Source of the DNA: Candidatus Nitrosocosmicus agrestis
GTDB taxonomy: Archaea; Thermoproteota; Nitrososphaeria; Nitrososphaerales; Nitrososphaeraceae
Length of the DNA stretch: 64,000 bases
Direction: 5' to 3'
Assembly (NCBI RefSeq): GCF_008389435.1
Contig: NZ_VUYS01000001.1
Span: 1-64,000, forward strand
Shown: positions 8,780 through 17,221 of the stretch, piece by piece
Position numbering within the stretch: position 1 is the first letter of the stretch
How the letters are laid out: every line of letters begins with the position of its first letter
The notes under the pieces: generated by a model
Told to the model about the DNA's origin: nothing
Database searches by the model: none
What the model saw: the letters and a program-made list of their open reading frames with translations, nothing else
Translations under genes and position numbers: made by a program

Positions 8780-10092
8780 TCAACCTCCAGACGAATGTGA
8801 ATTTGTATCTAAAGTAGTATTATGTTTAGTTGTATAAATAGAGGAATGCGATAGTCCTGAGTGAGCCTCAAGCCAGGTATAAAGGTCTGCCAAAACATAT
8901 TGTTCAATTGGTCCCTGTCCCGTAGACCACTTTGGCGAAGGAGAAAATAAATGACCAAGATTGGGATATGTTATCAACGTATGATCTGGATGATTTAATT
9001 CAGTTAGTCGCTGTTGTAATAGAAATGCTTGTTGGACTGGCGTCTGAGAATCATTTTCCCCATTAAGTAGGAGAACATCTGTAGATTTGGATATATTCCC
9101 TATAATACTTGGGTTTGGTTCCAAATTAGATATTGATTGCCACCATATAGGACACGGTCTAAGAAGATTGCATTTAGACAAACTGAAAGATGTAAGGTTA
9201 TCATATTTCTTTATGAACAGGGACTGGAGTTCTTTTTCGATGTCTATTGACTCTTTACTACCAAAATTCTTTTGTAAAGCCTTTGCTATGTCTTGGGTAC
9301 TATTAGTATTTAAAATAGATATAGGTAATAGGAATTTTGTTAGTAGTTGATATGCAGATAAGTCTTTTATTGATATCGAGTCTGTGTTATTTTTGTCTAA
9401 TACTTGTTTTGCATAATCTAATGGCGAAGTTACTACCGGATAGTAGTACAAGTCTTTAACTGGATTCTGAGCTAAAGTACCCATAAGAATCACATTCTTT
9501 ACTATTGTTGAATTATCTATTGCAATTCTTGGGGCATACATTGTGCCTTCGCTATGACCAATTACGCTTATACGCTTAGGATCTATTTCTGGCTGCTTTA
9601 TTAGAACATTTAAGGCTTTTTTACTGTCTTTAATTAGATCGCTGGCAGTAGCATCCATCCATATGTTTGGATCCAATATCGTATTATTTGTACCAACATC
9701 TCTCTTGTCATATCTAAGGACTCCAATCCCCCTTTCTGAAAGATATTGAGCTATCTGTAATAGTGGTGTTGGGGTAGAAGTTGTTTGATTGGAAGTATCA
9801 TGATGAATATATCCTACTGTCCCATTCTTATCAGTTACACCAGAACCTGAAATAAGAAGAATACCTGGAAATGGTCATTTTCCAATTCCGGAAGAGTCAA
9901 TTGAGCACTAGTCTTAACCCCATTGTCTAAATCTATTACCAAATCTCTAAACTTTACAGTCTCGATGTATTGTTGAGCTAGTAGCTGATCCTGCTGTTTG
10001 AAAATACTGGTAGATACAAAGAATAGTGCTATGATGGATATCATTAACAAACCAAGAGATTGATTCAAACAATGAGTGCTATTCAAATTCAA
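8780..10092 (-). pseudogene. Secreted alpha/beta hydrolase interrupted by a single frameshift
   Basis: Two frames make one gene. The upstream part starts at 10092 with a signal peptide (LLMISIIALFFVST) and reads FRDLVIDLDNGVKTSAQLTLPE. At about 9864-9874 one base is missing; restoring it continues as HFPGILLISGSGVTDKNG...LSERGIGVLRYDKRDVG into the 298-residue rest. Catalytic features are intact: nucleophile elbow GHSEGT, NGENDSQTP with the acid Asp, and PNLGHLF with the His. A C-terminal His/Thr/Ser tail follows. This is a dienelactone-hydrolase/prolyl-oligopeptidase-like secreted esterase. Either a genuine recent pseudogene or a sequencing indel. Confidence 0.85.
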
Positions 10093-10224
10093 TACTCATA
10101 ATGTAGTAGATGTATTTGTATTTGTAGCAGCCTTTACATTATGGTATCAAATATGCTAGCATATATTTGGTTTTGAGTCTGCAATCATGCCAAATGACAA
10201 TATAGAGCGTAATATGAGAGAGTT

Positions 10225-10405
10225 AAAAAAAATTTCCTATGTGGAGCTGAACTTTCTTATTGTAGTAGGGTTCCACAACCTCAAATGACATAATGAATTC
10301 CTTGATCTGATCATATTATTAGTGCTCAACATACAATATATTATACTGTATGGTTAGTAACAATCTGGGCGCGAGGGGACACGGTTCAAGGTGGAATAAA
10401 ATCTC
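10225..10405 (+). repeat. Dispersed repeat, long form with type 2 tail
   Basis: The left part has TTGTAGTAGGGTTCCACAAC and AATGAATTCCTTGATCTGAT, then TTAGTGCTCAACATA. The core is TTAGTAACAATCTGGGCGCG, AGGGGACACGGTTCAAGGTG. The tail is the GGTTCAAGGT-GAAT type instead of AAGTTCC. Confidence 0.82.
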
Positions 10406-10557
10406 TATGTAAAAAGATCAATTCATTGGGTAAAATAGAAATTACTTTTGAGCCAATTTGTTTTAAGATTTGTATAAAGTATATTTACTAGTACTCTACT
10501 ATTTTCAGAGCATAAATCGTGGTCGATAGAACCATAAGAGTATGAGCAAGCGTATAC

Positions 10558-11607
10558 GTGGCTAACTCTGATCATTTGGAATACACTATGAAACTTTTTA
10601 ATAAAATGGATAAAAAATACAATATAGTGGACGAATTAACATTTCGTCAGTTAAAGGGATCGAAATACCATTATCCAGAAGTTACAGATGTAATTGCTGA
10701 TCCCACAATGATGCTTGAAATGGTAGTTGATTCAATTGGCATCACAGAAAAAGGATACGATACAGTCATTGATCCTCTAGTGTATAGTTTTATATTGAAA
10801 TACTTCAAGGATGGGATTGATATGATCGACAGAAAAATTGAGGAAAATGGGATTAAAGCAAGAATGATAGTAGATGTAAATAAGGAAAATATCGACTTCA
10901 TAAACACAATAAAATTCCATGAAATCAAACATATAGATGGAATAAAAGGCAATTTTGGAATTTTTGATAATCGAGCATATATGGTTTTTATTTTTCACAA
11001 AGAGAGTGAACAGCCAGATCAAACATTATGGAGCAATTCTAAAGCACTAGTTGATAGACAGCAAGATCTATTTAACAAGATGTGGGAAATAGCAATACCA
11101 TTATCCGCTAGGACCAAAGAATTAGAATATCAAAGCATTCCTGACTATCAAAACGCATTAACAAACGCTAAGGAGATCAAGAAACAAGTAGACTTACTAA
11201 TACAACAAAGTAGAGCTGAATTGTTACTGATTTCTTCCTCAAAACTACTTAATCTAATAATCTTGACCACTGATTTTCTAATCCAAACTTTGGTTTTATT
11301 AAAAAGAGGAGTAAGGATCAGAATTCTATCCGATATGATTGATGATGATATCAAAAGTAAATTCAATTTTATTAATGGCTTAGGTTTAGGTCAGCAAATA
11401 CAGTATGAATTTTCGAGTATATTAGACAAATTTAGCGAATTAACGATAATAAGCGATGGGAAATCGATGCTCCGATGTAGTATTAAACCATCTAATCAAA
11501 TGATTGGGCATTTTACTACAAAGGAATCCATCATTTTTGTACAAGAAATAGTTTTTGAAAAATATTGGAATGAAGTAATGAGTTTAAAGATTGCCAATAG
11601 TGATTAA
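10558..11607 (+). CDS. Sensor-type protein resembling the N-terminal domain of thaumarchaeal histidine kinases, without a kinase domain
   Basis: 349 residues, soluble. Residues ~20-200 contain YSFILKYFKDGIDMIDRKIEENGIKARMIVDVNKENIDF and HIDGIKGNFGIFDNRAYM, a pattern I associate with the sensory module of thaumarchaeal histidine kinases (FLxxAKEK..., IRWITDINKDN, LRHLDGIKGNF). After LVDRQQDLFNKMWEIAIPLSAR the protein goes into a second module (ELLLISSSK, RGVRIRILSDM, LTIISDGKSML) that looks like a degenerate repeat or PLD-like fold, and there is no H-box or ATPase. GTG at 10558 or ATG at 10588 is the start. Possibly a stand-alone ligand sensor or a truncated kinase. Confidence 0.75.
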   Translation: MANSDHLEYTMKLFNKMDKKYNIVDELTFRQLKGSKYHYPEVTDVIADPTMMLEMVVDSIGITEKGYDTVIDPLVYSFILKYFKDGIDMIDRKIEENGIKARMIVDVNKENIDFINTIKFHEIKHIDGIKGNFGIFDNRAYMVFIFHKESEQPDQTLWSNSKALVDRQQDLFNKMWEIAIPLSARTKELEYQSIPDYQNALTNAKEIKKQVDLLIQQSRAELLLISSSKLLNLIILTTDFLIQTLVLLKRGVRIRILSDMIDDDIKSKFNFINGLGLGQQIQYEFSSILDKFSELTIISDGKSMLRCSIKPSNQMIGHFTTKESIIFVQEIVFEKYWNEVMSLKIANSD

Positions 11608-11748
11608 AATATGTGCCAAGGTATAACTATAATCTTGCCCATTATGTACGTTGTACAGAATTTTTTTATCGATTTATCGTCCATAGTCAATTTACCTTTG
11701 AAAAATAATGATAATCTTAGCGGACAAACAGAATGTTGCTACTCTCTT

Positions 11749-11805
11749 TAGTATCATTTAGTTTGGGCGCGTGGGGACTAAGTTCCTTATGGCAATATAG
11801 TTTTA
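11749..11805 (+). repeat. Dispersed repeat, good copy (type 1 tail)
   Basis: AGTATCATTTAGTTTGGGCG, CGTGGGGACTAAGTTCCTTA, TGGCAATATAGTTTTA. Head and core are near-consensus. Confidence 0.88.
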
Positions 11806-12684
11806 ACATATAGAATACATGTAATTAAATTCAGTAGTCTCGCTCTCTATCTAATTTATTGTATCAATGCTGATATACTCATACTAACCTTTAGTGATCA
11901 CAACCTATATTGGCTGAAAAAAAAACATATTTTTACTTTGATAGTACAAGAGAATCTAAAAAACCGATTTGAAATTATTAGTACACATCAAATATCTGAT
12001 AGATAGAAAATCACCAGGTATAGATACAATACAATAACATCGACAGTTTCTAAAATACATTCTGAGCATTTGAAATAGCAAAGTCAGATGAACGTATTTG
12101 TATTATAATAAGAGCAAAAAGTACGATAAAAAAGATAATTGACAATTTGGACAGTTAGGTTACTATTTGGATTGTTTACTCTGAAAAAGAAAATCATACT
12201 GATTCATGTCAAGCGGATGAGATTGTTTGTATTTCGTGATCTGAGTGGAAAAATATTACACTTACCAACCAACCAATTCGTATGATAACAATAACAACAA
12301 CCTTTAAATACGATAAGATGTAAATATATAAACGTATAGATCTTCTCATCTGTGCTTTAGTATTGTTTTTTTTCTTTTGTGAGAATAAAACCTGTGTCAC
12401 TTGCGACACAAAAGTAGAATTAATCTACCTTAATATATCTATATACCAAATCTTATTTAAACAAAAATTACAGGAATTGACACAAGAATTAGAATCCATA
12501 TCTTTGCTGATTTGGGCGAGATTAGATGAGATTCATTATTTCTTGTTTTGAGATGTCACGTGACGATAAAATCAACAATCATTTCTTTTCATTTCTTTTC
12601 TTGTAATCTGGTTTGCCAAGGGTTACTCTTGTATCGAGTTAATGGTACATTAAACTGACCTTGGTGTGATTATTATTTTCTTTC

Positions 12685-12855
12685 TCACTCTCTGTTGCAA
12701 TTATCCAAATTTTCAACCATTTGATTAGTGAGTTTTGGTCCATTTTCAGCAACAAATACCAGGGTTAATCCATTTCGGCCAGTACAGGTCAGGTCAATTT
12801 ACGCAAAAGTATTTGATTTTTGACTGAACCCATTAGCAGCATTTTTGAACTCGCT
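12685..12855 (-). pseudogene. Decayed fragment of an unidentified protein gene
   Basis: On the minus strand one frame reads EFKNAANGFSQKSNTFA, stop (TAA where CAA is plausible), then IDLTCTGRNGLTLVFVAENG and ends MVENLDNCNRE before TGA at 12685. Sense-like residues on both sides of an in-frame stop suggest a gene remnant. No family recognised. Confidence 0.35.
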
Positions 12856-13278
12856 ATGTTATAAATACAGTAATGATGAGGTTTTTCAAGTTTTTTCTTA
12901 CAACTGATTCATCATAACCTCATCATGTGTACAAAGATTACTAATATCTTCGCTAAAATTGAAGCAATTAACGAGGAGAAGTTTCAGCTTCATTTTTATT
13001 ACTACCATTTATTTAACAGTCCGGCATTAAAATTAAAGCGATCCTAAATAGAATATACAAGAATATTTTGAACCTGACACTCCCCTACAAACTGGAATAA
13101 TAGATATGGAAATATACATCTTCAAAAAAATGAGCAAGGAAAGTGAATGTATTGCAGATTTTAATTGCCAGCTAACTGAAAGTTGATGAAGGCTAGTGTA
13201 AGCTTGCCCAATCAACGATAAAAGTCATTATAGTAAGGGTATTTCAAGAAACTTTTCCTTCTATTATTTTTGTTATTT

Positions 13279-13325
13279 TAGTATCTGCGTGTAGGGATAC
13301 GGTTCAAGGGTTGGAGAGAACTCAA
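13279..13325 (+). repeat. Dispersed repeat, short copy (type 2 tail)
   Basis: TTAGTATCTGCGTGTAGGGA, TACGGTTCAAGGGTTGGAGAG. The GGGCGC block is deleted but the head and the GGTTCAAGG tail remain. Confidence 0.7.
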
Positions 13326-13386
13326 AACCTTACTGGCGCCACTAAAAGATATGAAGAACTGAAACCATAAAGAAGAGAGAATTCAG

Positions 13387-13608
13387 ATGACAGTAATTCC
13401 TGAACAGTTTAATGAAGGATACAGCAAAGGAAGATCGGATGCTCGCATAATAAATAGAGAAGGTAAAGTAAACCGATGGATTAATATGAATGATATCAAT
13501 CACAAGCACGACGACTGGATTTATGGGTATTGCAAAGGTTTTGCAGATCAAAGAGAGAAGATCGAGATGGATAGGCTGTCGGAATCAAGACAGGTTAAAG
13601 AAATTTAA
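13387..13608 (+). CDS. Small hydrophilic protein of unknown function
   Basis: 73 residues, highly charged. It repeats a glycine-aromatic pattern (FNEGYSKGRSDA near residue 8, WIYGYCKGFADQREK near residue 44) similar to the GYKAGWEKGK of the secreted protein at 4647, but has no signal peptide. ATG at 13387 follows a purine-rich AGAAGAGAGA stretch. No domain recognised; it may be a short DNA- or protein-binding factor. Confidence 0.55.
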   Translation: MTVIPEQFNEGYSKGRSDARIINREGKVNRWINMNDINHKHDDWIYGYCKGFADQREKIEMDRLSESRQVKEI

Positions 13609-13631
13609 ATATTGGTGTTTTCTGATTGGAT

Positions 13632-13668
13632 AAATGCATGGGATACAATTCAAAATTGAATCTAATTA
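13632..13668 (+). repeat. Dispersed repeat, degenerate tail-only copy (type 2)
   Basis: AATGCATGGGATACAATTCA, AAATTGAATCTAATTA corresponds to the GTGGGGATACGATTCAAGG-TTGAAT tail of other copies. Confidence 0.5.
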
Positions 13669-13843
13669 TAGCAAATAAAATCGTAAAATCAAATGATATC
13701 TTACTTTCAATTTTTCTTTACTTCATAGTGAATCAAAACTATTCCAAAGTCCAACGCTATCGATTCAATAATCCTAATTTGAATTAAATAATATTTTATG
13801 GTTTGGGAAGGTATGTCTCTTGTGATTGATTTAAATCACCTTG

Positions 13844-13999
13844 TCAATCGCGCTTTCCCCATTCACTGATAAAGTTGCCGTTTGTGTCAAACTTTTGAAC
13901 GCGGCAGTTGCCATCATCAGCCACATACAGATGACCCAAATCATCCACGGCTATCCCTTTGGGAAACTCGAATCTCATTGCCAAACTTGGCAACTTCAT
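13844..13999 (-). pseudogene. NHL-repeat (beta-propeller) gene fragment
   Basis: A 51-residue open frame contains one clean NHL repeat and the start of the next: FPKGIAVDDLGHLYVADDGN followed by CRVQKFDTNGNFISEWG, then a stop. NHL proteins need about six such blades; only one survives here, and its GC content is visibly higher than the flanks. It is best read as the relic of a deleted or transferred propeller gene, though a single-blade microprotein cannot be excluded. Confidence 0.7.
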
Positions 14000-14192
14000 T
14001 AAATTAAAGAATATCTATTATAGTATGACTTTGATTTAAGAAATTAGATGTAGACGATCTAATAATTTCTTAATATCATCACTGATCACATAAATCGACA
14101 TGATTCAAAACCGAATATGATCTAGAATTAATTTGACATGTAAATTTGGGAATCGTTCAAATTCCAATAGTTATTATATCATTACCACTATA

Positions 14193-14245
14193 CAGTATCA
14201 ATTAGGTTGGGCGCGTGGGGACACGGTTCAAGGTTGAATTGAATC
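14193..14245 (+). repeat. Dispersed repeat, good copy (type 2 tail)
   Basis: CAGTATCAATTAGGTTGGGC, GCGTGGGGACACGGTTCAAG, GTTGAATTGAATC. Best example of the GGTTCAAGGTTGAAT tail. Confidence 0.88.
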
Positions 14246-14576
14246 TATTATCTATTTTACTAAATCAAATAACCATAGATACCTTTTATCTAAATAGTAA
14301 GAAATTATTCGGTCAATCACCAGGTTATTGATGTGTCTTAGTCAATATCAAACTTAATTCTCTTTTAACTTGATCAGTATACAATCCACATTAAATTAAA
14401 TAAACTTGTTGCAACCAGTAATCCCGATTATTTCAAACTATTGTTATACTCTTCACACCTTAATTATTTTTATAATATCAATTCATATCGATTCATACAT
14501 TTAATTCTGATAACATCAGTAGACAAAACAATTCTACTCGGACTCACTATCGACTTTAATCCGATTTCTTTATTTT

Positions 14577-14789
14577 CTATTTGTGATAGTGTAACTTTAC
14601 TGATAGGAAGAGAACTGTAGATGCTATTGCCAGACACATAAAACCTGAAGTTAAAAAATACAACAGATCATCCCGATGATCATTAGTTCCGATCACTGCA
14701 GAATAGATATATGCCGATCCAAAAAATATCATGAAAATAGCAAAAATAGTTCCCATGAAAACAATTACATTTTTAATAATTTTATTCAT
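14577..14789 (-). CDS. Small two-span membrane protein
   Basis: 70 residues with two hydrophobic segments (residues ~6-30, VIVFMGTIFAIFMIFFGSAY; ~45-64, LTSGFMCLAIASTVLFLSV) separated by a short charged loop (GTNDHRDDL) and a His/Lys tail. A basic start (MNKIIKN) and clean frame support it. There is no visible Shine-Dalgarno, so a leaderless transcript is likely. Function unknown. Confidence 0.65.
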   Translation of the reverse strand: MNKIIKNVIVFMGTIFAIFMIFFGSAYIYSAVIGTNDHRDDLLYFLTSGFMCLAIASTVLFLSVKLHYHK

Positions 14790-14888
14790 AAAGAATAGTT
14801 AATTGAGTGACAAGTACATTTGGATCAAGTCTTTTTATTTTTATTGGTGAAAAATCTAGTATTGTGAAATTCGTATGCAATTATAAAA

Positions 14889-15065
14889 CTAAAATGTAAA
14901 GTCAGCACCTTCCTCATAAAAGACTATATAATTTACACCAGTAAGCACAGTATCAAAATCCTTCACCACCTGAATGTTAATTATCTTCCGATTCCCTCTT
15001 TGTAGAAAATTATTGATTTCATCCATTATAGTATTATTCCATCGAAATATTTCCTGTTTTATCAT
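14889..15065 (-). CDS. Small soluble protein, 58 residues
   Basis: Open frame from ATG at 15065 to TAG at 14889, too short for usual cut-offs but strongly coding-like. It has an amphipathic helix (MIKQEIFRWNNTIMDEINNF), a basic turn (QRGNRKIINIQVV), and a strand-rich end (TVLTGVNYIVFYEEGADF). The alternating pattern resembles the dodecin/YdbL-size single-domain proteins with helix plus beta hairpin, but I do not recognise the family. It lies on the same strand as 14577, about 100 bases upstream. Confidence 0.65.
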   Translation of the reverse strand: MIKQEIFRWNNTIMDEINNFLQRGNRKIINIQVVKDFDTVLTGVNYIVFYEEGADFTF

Positions 15066-15199
15066 ATCATATGTATTTTGAGAATTTTATATAAAACTCA
15101 ATCGCAAAATCATGTTAAAGAGGTTATAATGCCTTGCTAGGGTAAAAATATTTTACATATCCTCCCAAATTTTTTTACCCCAATATTAGTCAGATTTGA

Positions 15200-15243
15200 C
15201 ATCGACCCATGGGATATAGTTTTAGGTTAAATAGAATTTAATA
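15200..15243 (+). repeat. Dispersed repeat, degenerate copy (type 2)
   Basis: CATCGACCCATGGGATATAG, TTTTAGGTTAAATAGAATTTA corresponds to the core-to-tail part GTGGGGATACGATTCAAGGTTGAATAGAAT with several changes. Confidence 0.5.
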
Positions 15244-15314
15244 TTGACTTGACTTGAGTATTCGGAATAGGGTTTTCAAATTTCGGGCAGAGATAATATC
15301 ATTACCATTTCAAA

Positions 15315-15372
15315 TACAGTTAGTTTGGAGGAGAGCATGGGGATTAAGTTCCCGGTGATAGTAGGGTTTTAT
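15315..15372 (+). repeat. Dispersed repeat, good copy (type 1 tail)
   Basis: ATACAGTTAGTTTGGAGGAG, AGCATGGGGATTAAGTTCCC, GGTGATAGTAGGGTTTTAT. A small insertion disturbs the GGGCGC block. Confidence 0.82.
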
Positions 15373-15685
15373 CATCGTAGTTAATAATTCTTGTTATAAT
15401 CAATATTTGTTTGAGGTTTTATTCTATTGTAATTTTACAGCAAGGGAACAAATTTGAACAATCAGTATAAAATTCATACATAGACATGTATTAGGAGACT
15501 GTGATAAATCGTAATGAATTATATAATTTCTCAAAGAATAAGACTTCAATGTTGGAAACGATGAACAAGGTAATCTCATAAATAAGTCTACGGGTAACAA
15601 ATACATTTGACTTAATAAAGTAATTACTAAGTACAAAATAATATTTAGTTGATTTGACGACTACGATAAAAAAATGGTATAATTA

Positions 15686-16525
15686 TCAGGAGCTGGATGT
15701 GCCACCAATATTGGTATCAGTGGAATTTGATGAGAGTATTATTTTATCACCAAATGTTTGTCCTCCATTATCGCTAATTTTCATCATTGGCGTATCTGAA
15801 CCATCCAAATTTCTTTCCCACCATGTAACATACACCTTACCATCAATTGCCTTTATGTGTATTCTGTCTGAAATAATCCCTTTTGATTGACTCAAATTGA
15901 TATCTTTGCCAAAAGTCTTGCCGCTATCGTTAGATACTTTTAGGAATACATCTGGTTCGTAAGAAGTACTGTTCTTTTCAGCTCCTGTTGCTAGTACAAA
16001 CACATTATCACCATCAGCTGCGACCTTGAGTTCATATGGAGCTATTTTTACCTTGTTATAATTCATTTGGGCCATGTATGTTTTATTTGTTAGACTTGAA
16101 TTAGTATTGTCAGTTAGTAATATTGCCGGATTGAATGTTTTTCCGTTATCGTTTGATGTAATGACATAAGCATCGGCGAAACCGGATTTATTATCTGCGA
16201 ATGTAACATATACATTATCTCCTGAAGTTGCAACATCAGCTTCTACAGAAGTCCCATTTGTAGAGTTGCTCAAGCTAATTTTATCACCAAATGTTTGTCC
16301 ACCATCAGCTGATGCTTTAAACATCACCTCATAATTTCCTGAACTATTCCCCCACCAGGTTACGTACACATGATCGCCTGAAACTGCTATTGGAGCTTTT
16401 CCGTCACTTCTATCAATGTGTGGCCAGGAGAAACCATTTGATGTTTGAACTTGATATACTGTTGTAAGTAGTGCAGTAAGGATGAAAATCGATACGATAA
16501 ATGCGCCTTTTGACTTGCTTTTCAT
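15686..16525 (-). CDS. Secreted sialidase-like (BNR/Asp-box) beta-propeller protein
   Basis: 279 residues. Signal peptide in residues 1-30 (KGAFIVSIFILTALLTTVY). At least four Asp-box-type repeats S-x-D-x-G-x-T-F are visible (ASADGGQTFGDKI, TSNDNGKTFNPAI, VSNDSGKTFGKDI, ISDNGGQTFGDKI), alternating with HVYVTWW and NVYVTFAD strands. These form propeller blades of the sialidase/neuraminidase superfamily. Catalytic Arg triad residues of true sialidases are not evident and the propeller is short, so a binding or matrix role is more likely than glycosidase activity. Start at 16525 fits the signal peptide. Confidence 0.88.
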   Translation of the reverse strand: MKSKSKGAFIVSIFILTALLTTVYQVQTSNGFSWPHIDRSDGKAPIAVSGDHVYVTWWGNSSGNYEVMFKASADGGQTFGDKISLSNSTNGTSVEADVATSGDNVYVTFADNKSGFADAYVITSNDNGKTFNPAILLTDNTNSSLTNKTYMAQMNYNKVKIAPYELKVAADGDNVFVLATGAEKNSTSYEPDVFLKVSNDSGKTFGKDINLSQSKGIISDRIHIKAIDGKVYVTWWERNLDGSDTPMMKISDNGGQTFGDKIILSSNSTDTNIGGTSSS

Positions 16526-16766
16526 ACATAGCTTTTACTATAGCAGTATAAAAAGAATTATTTAGCAAGTTTTCACAATATTTTAGAACCTCTATTGAGG
16601 CAATTCCTTCTGCACTTTATTATAAAATAGGGTAAAGTCTAAACTAACAATTCAGTTGGCTCCAATCCAAGATGTGTAATCAAGTCTGTTAATTAATAAG
16701 ATCTACTTTAGGAAATTTATCACTCTACTAATAAAATCTTATTAGTTTCGATAGTGAATAATTACT

Positions 16767-16943
16767 ATGCCCATAGTTAATGTACAGATGTAGAGTGGAA
16801 GAACTCCAAAAGAAAATGATAGGCTAGCAGAAGCAATTACGGAGGATATAGTCAAAATATTGAAGGTGGGCAAAGAAGAAGTTATAGTAGTATTTACCGA
16901 AGCTGCTCATGGAAATTGGTATGCTTCTAGTATTCGCCTATAA
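16767..16943 (+). pseudogene. 4-oxalocrotonate tautomerase family gene with an in-frame amber codon
   Basis: The frame starts MPIVNVQM, has TAG at codon 9 (16791-16793), and continues SGRTPKENDRLAEAITEDIV and EEVIVVFTEAAHGNWYAS to TAA at 16943. This is a full-length 4-OT-type tautomerase (58 codons) with the catalytic Pro next to Met1. The family usually has an aromatic residue, often Trp, after VQM, so TGG to TAG is the simplest explanation. Otherwise intact; the mutation is recent or the codon is read through. Confidence 0.82.
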
Positions 16944-16992
16944 AAACAAATATTATTTTGCAGTAATTGATATCAATATAATTAGTTTGACT

Positions 16993-17047
16993 CGTAGCAA
17001 CAGTCTGAGCGCGCAGGGATAAGTTCCCTTTGGTAGAAAGATCCTAG
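16993..17047 (+). repeat. Dispersed repeat (type 1 tail)
   Basis: CGTAGCAACAGTCTGAGCGC, GCAGGGATAAGTTCCCTTTG, GTAGAAAGATCCTAG. Uses the TAACAGTCTG head rather than TATCATTTAGTTTGG. Confidence 0.8.
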
Positions 17048-17221
17048 TAAAATAGAAATTCTTTTTTTATTGATGTAGATGATAAAAATAAAGAACAAGA
17101 ATCGTTGGTTCACAAAATCATATTAGTCTAAAAAAAGTTGTAAATTTGTTCTCGGTATACAGTATTAGGAGAGCCTAACACATAAACAGAAGTGGTTATT
17201 AAAAAAAGCAAGTAATAACGC

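Larger units (their letters stand above)
11608..13386. other. 1.8-kb stretch without an intact gene
   Basis: AT-rich. It contains two repeat copies (11749, 13279), a decayed reading frame (12685-12855, -) and one clean 40-codon ORF at 12925-13047 (+), which reads KITNIFAKIEAINEEKF and has no recognised family. Nothing else is supported. Confidence 0.5.

Noticed and set aside
12209-12551. Overlapping frames on both strands in the gene desert
   Set aside because: Low-complexity, Ile/Phe/Lys-rich, no start context; chance openings in AT-rich DNA.
15424-15890. Two frames near the BNR protein end
   Set aside because: One is in a repeat-bearing spacer, the other antisense to the 15686 gene; neither has coding character.
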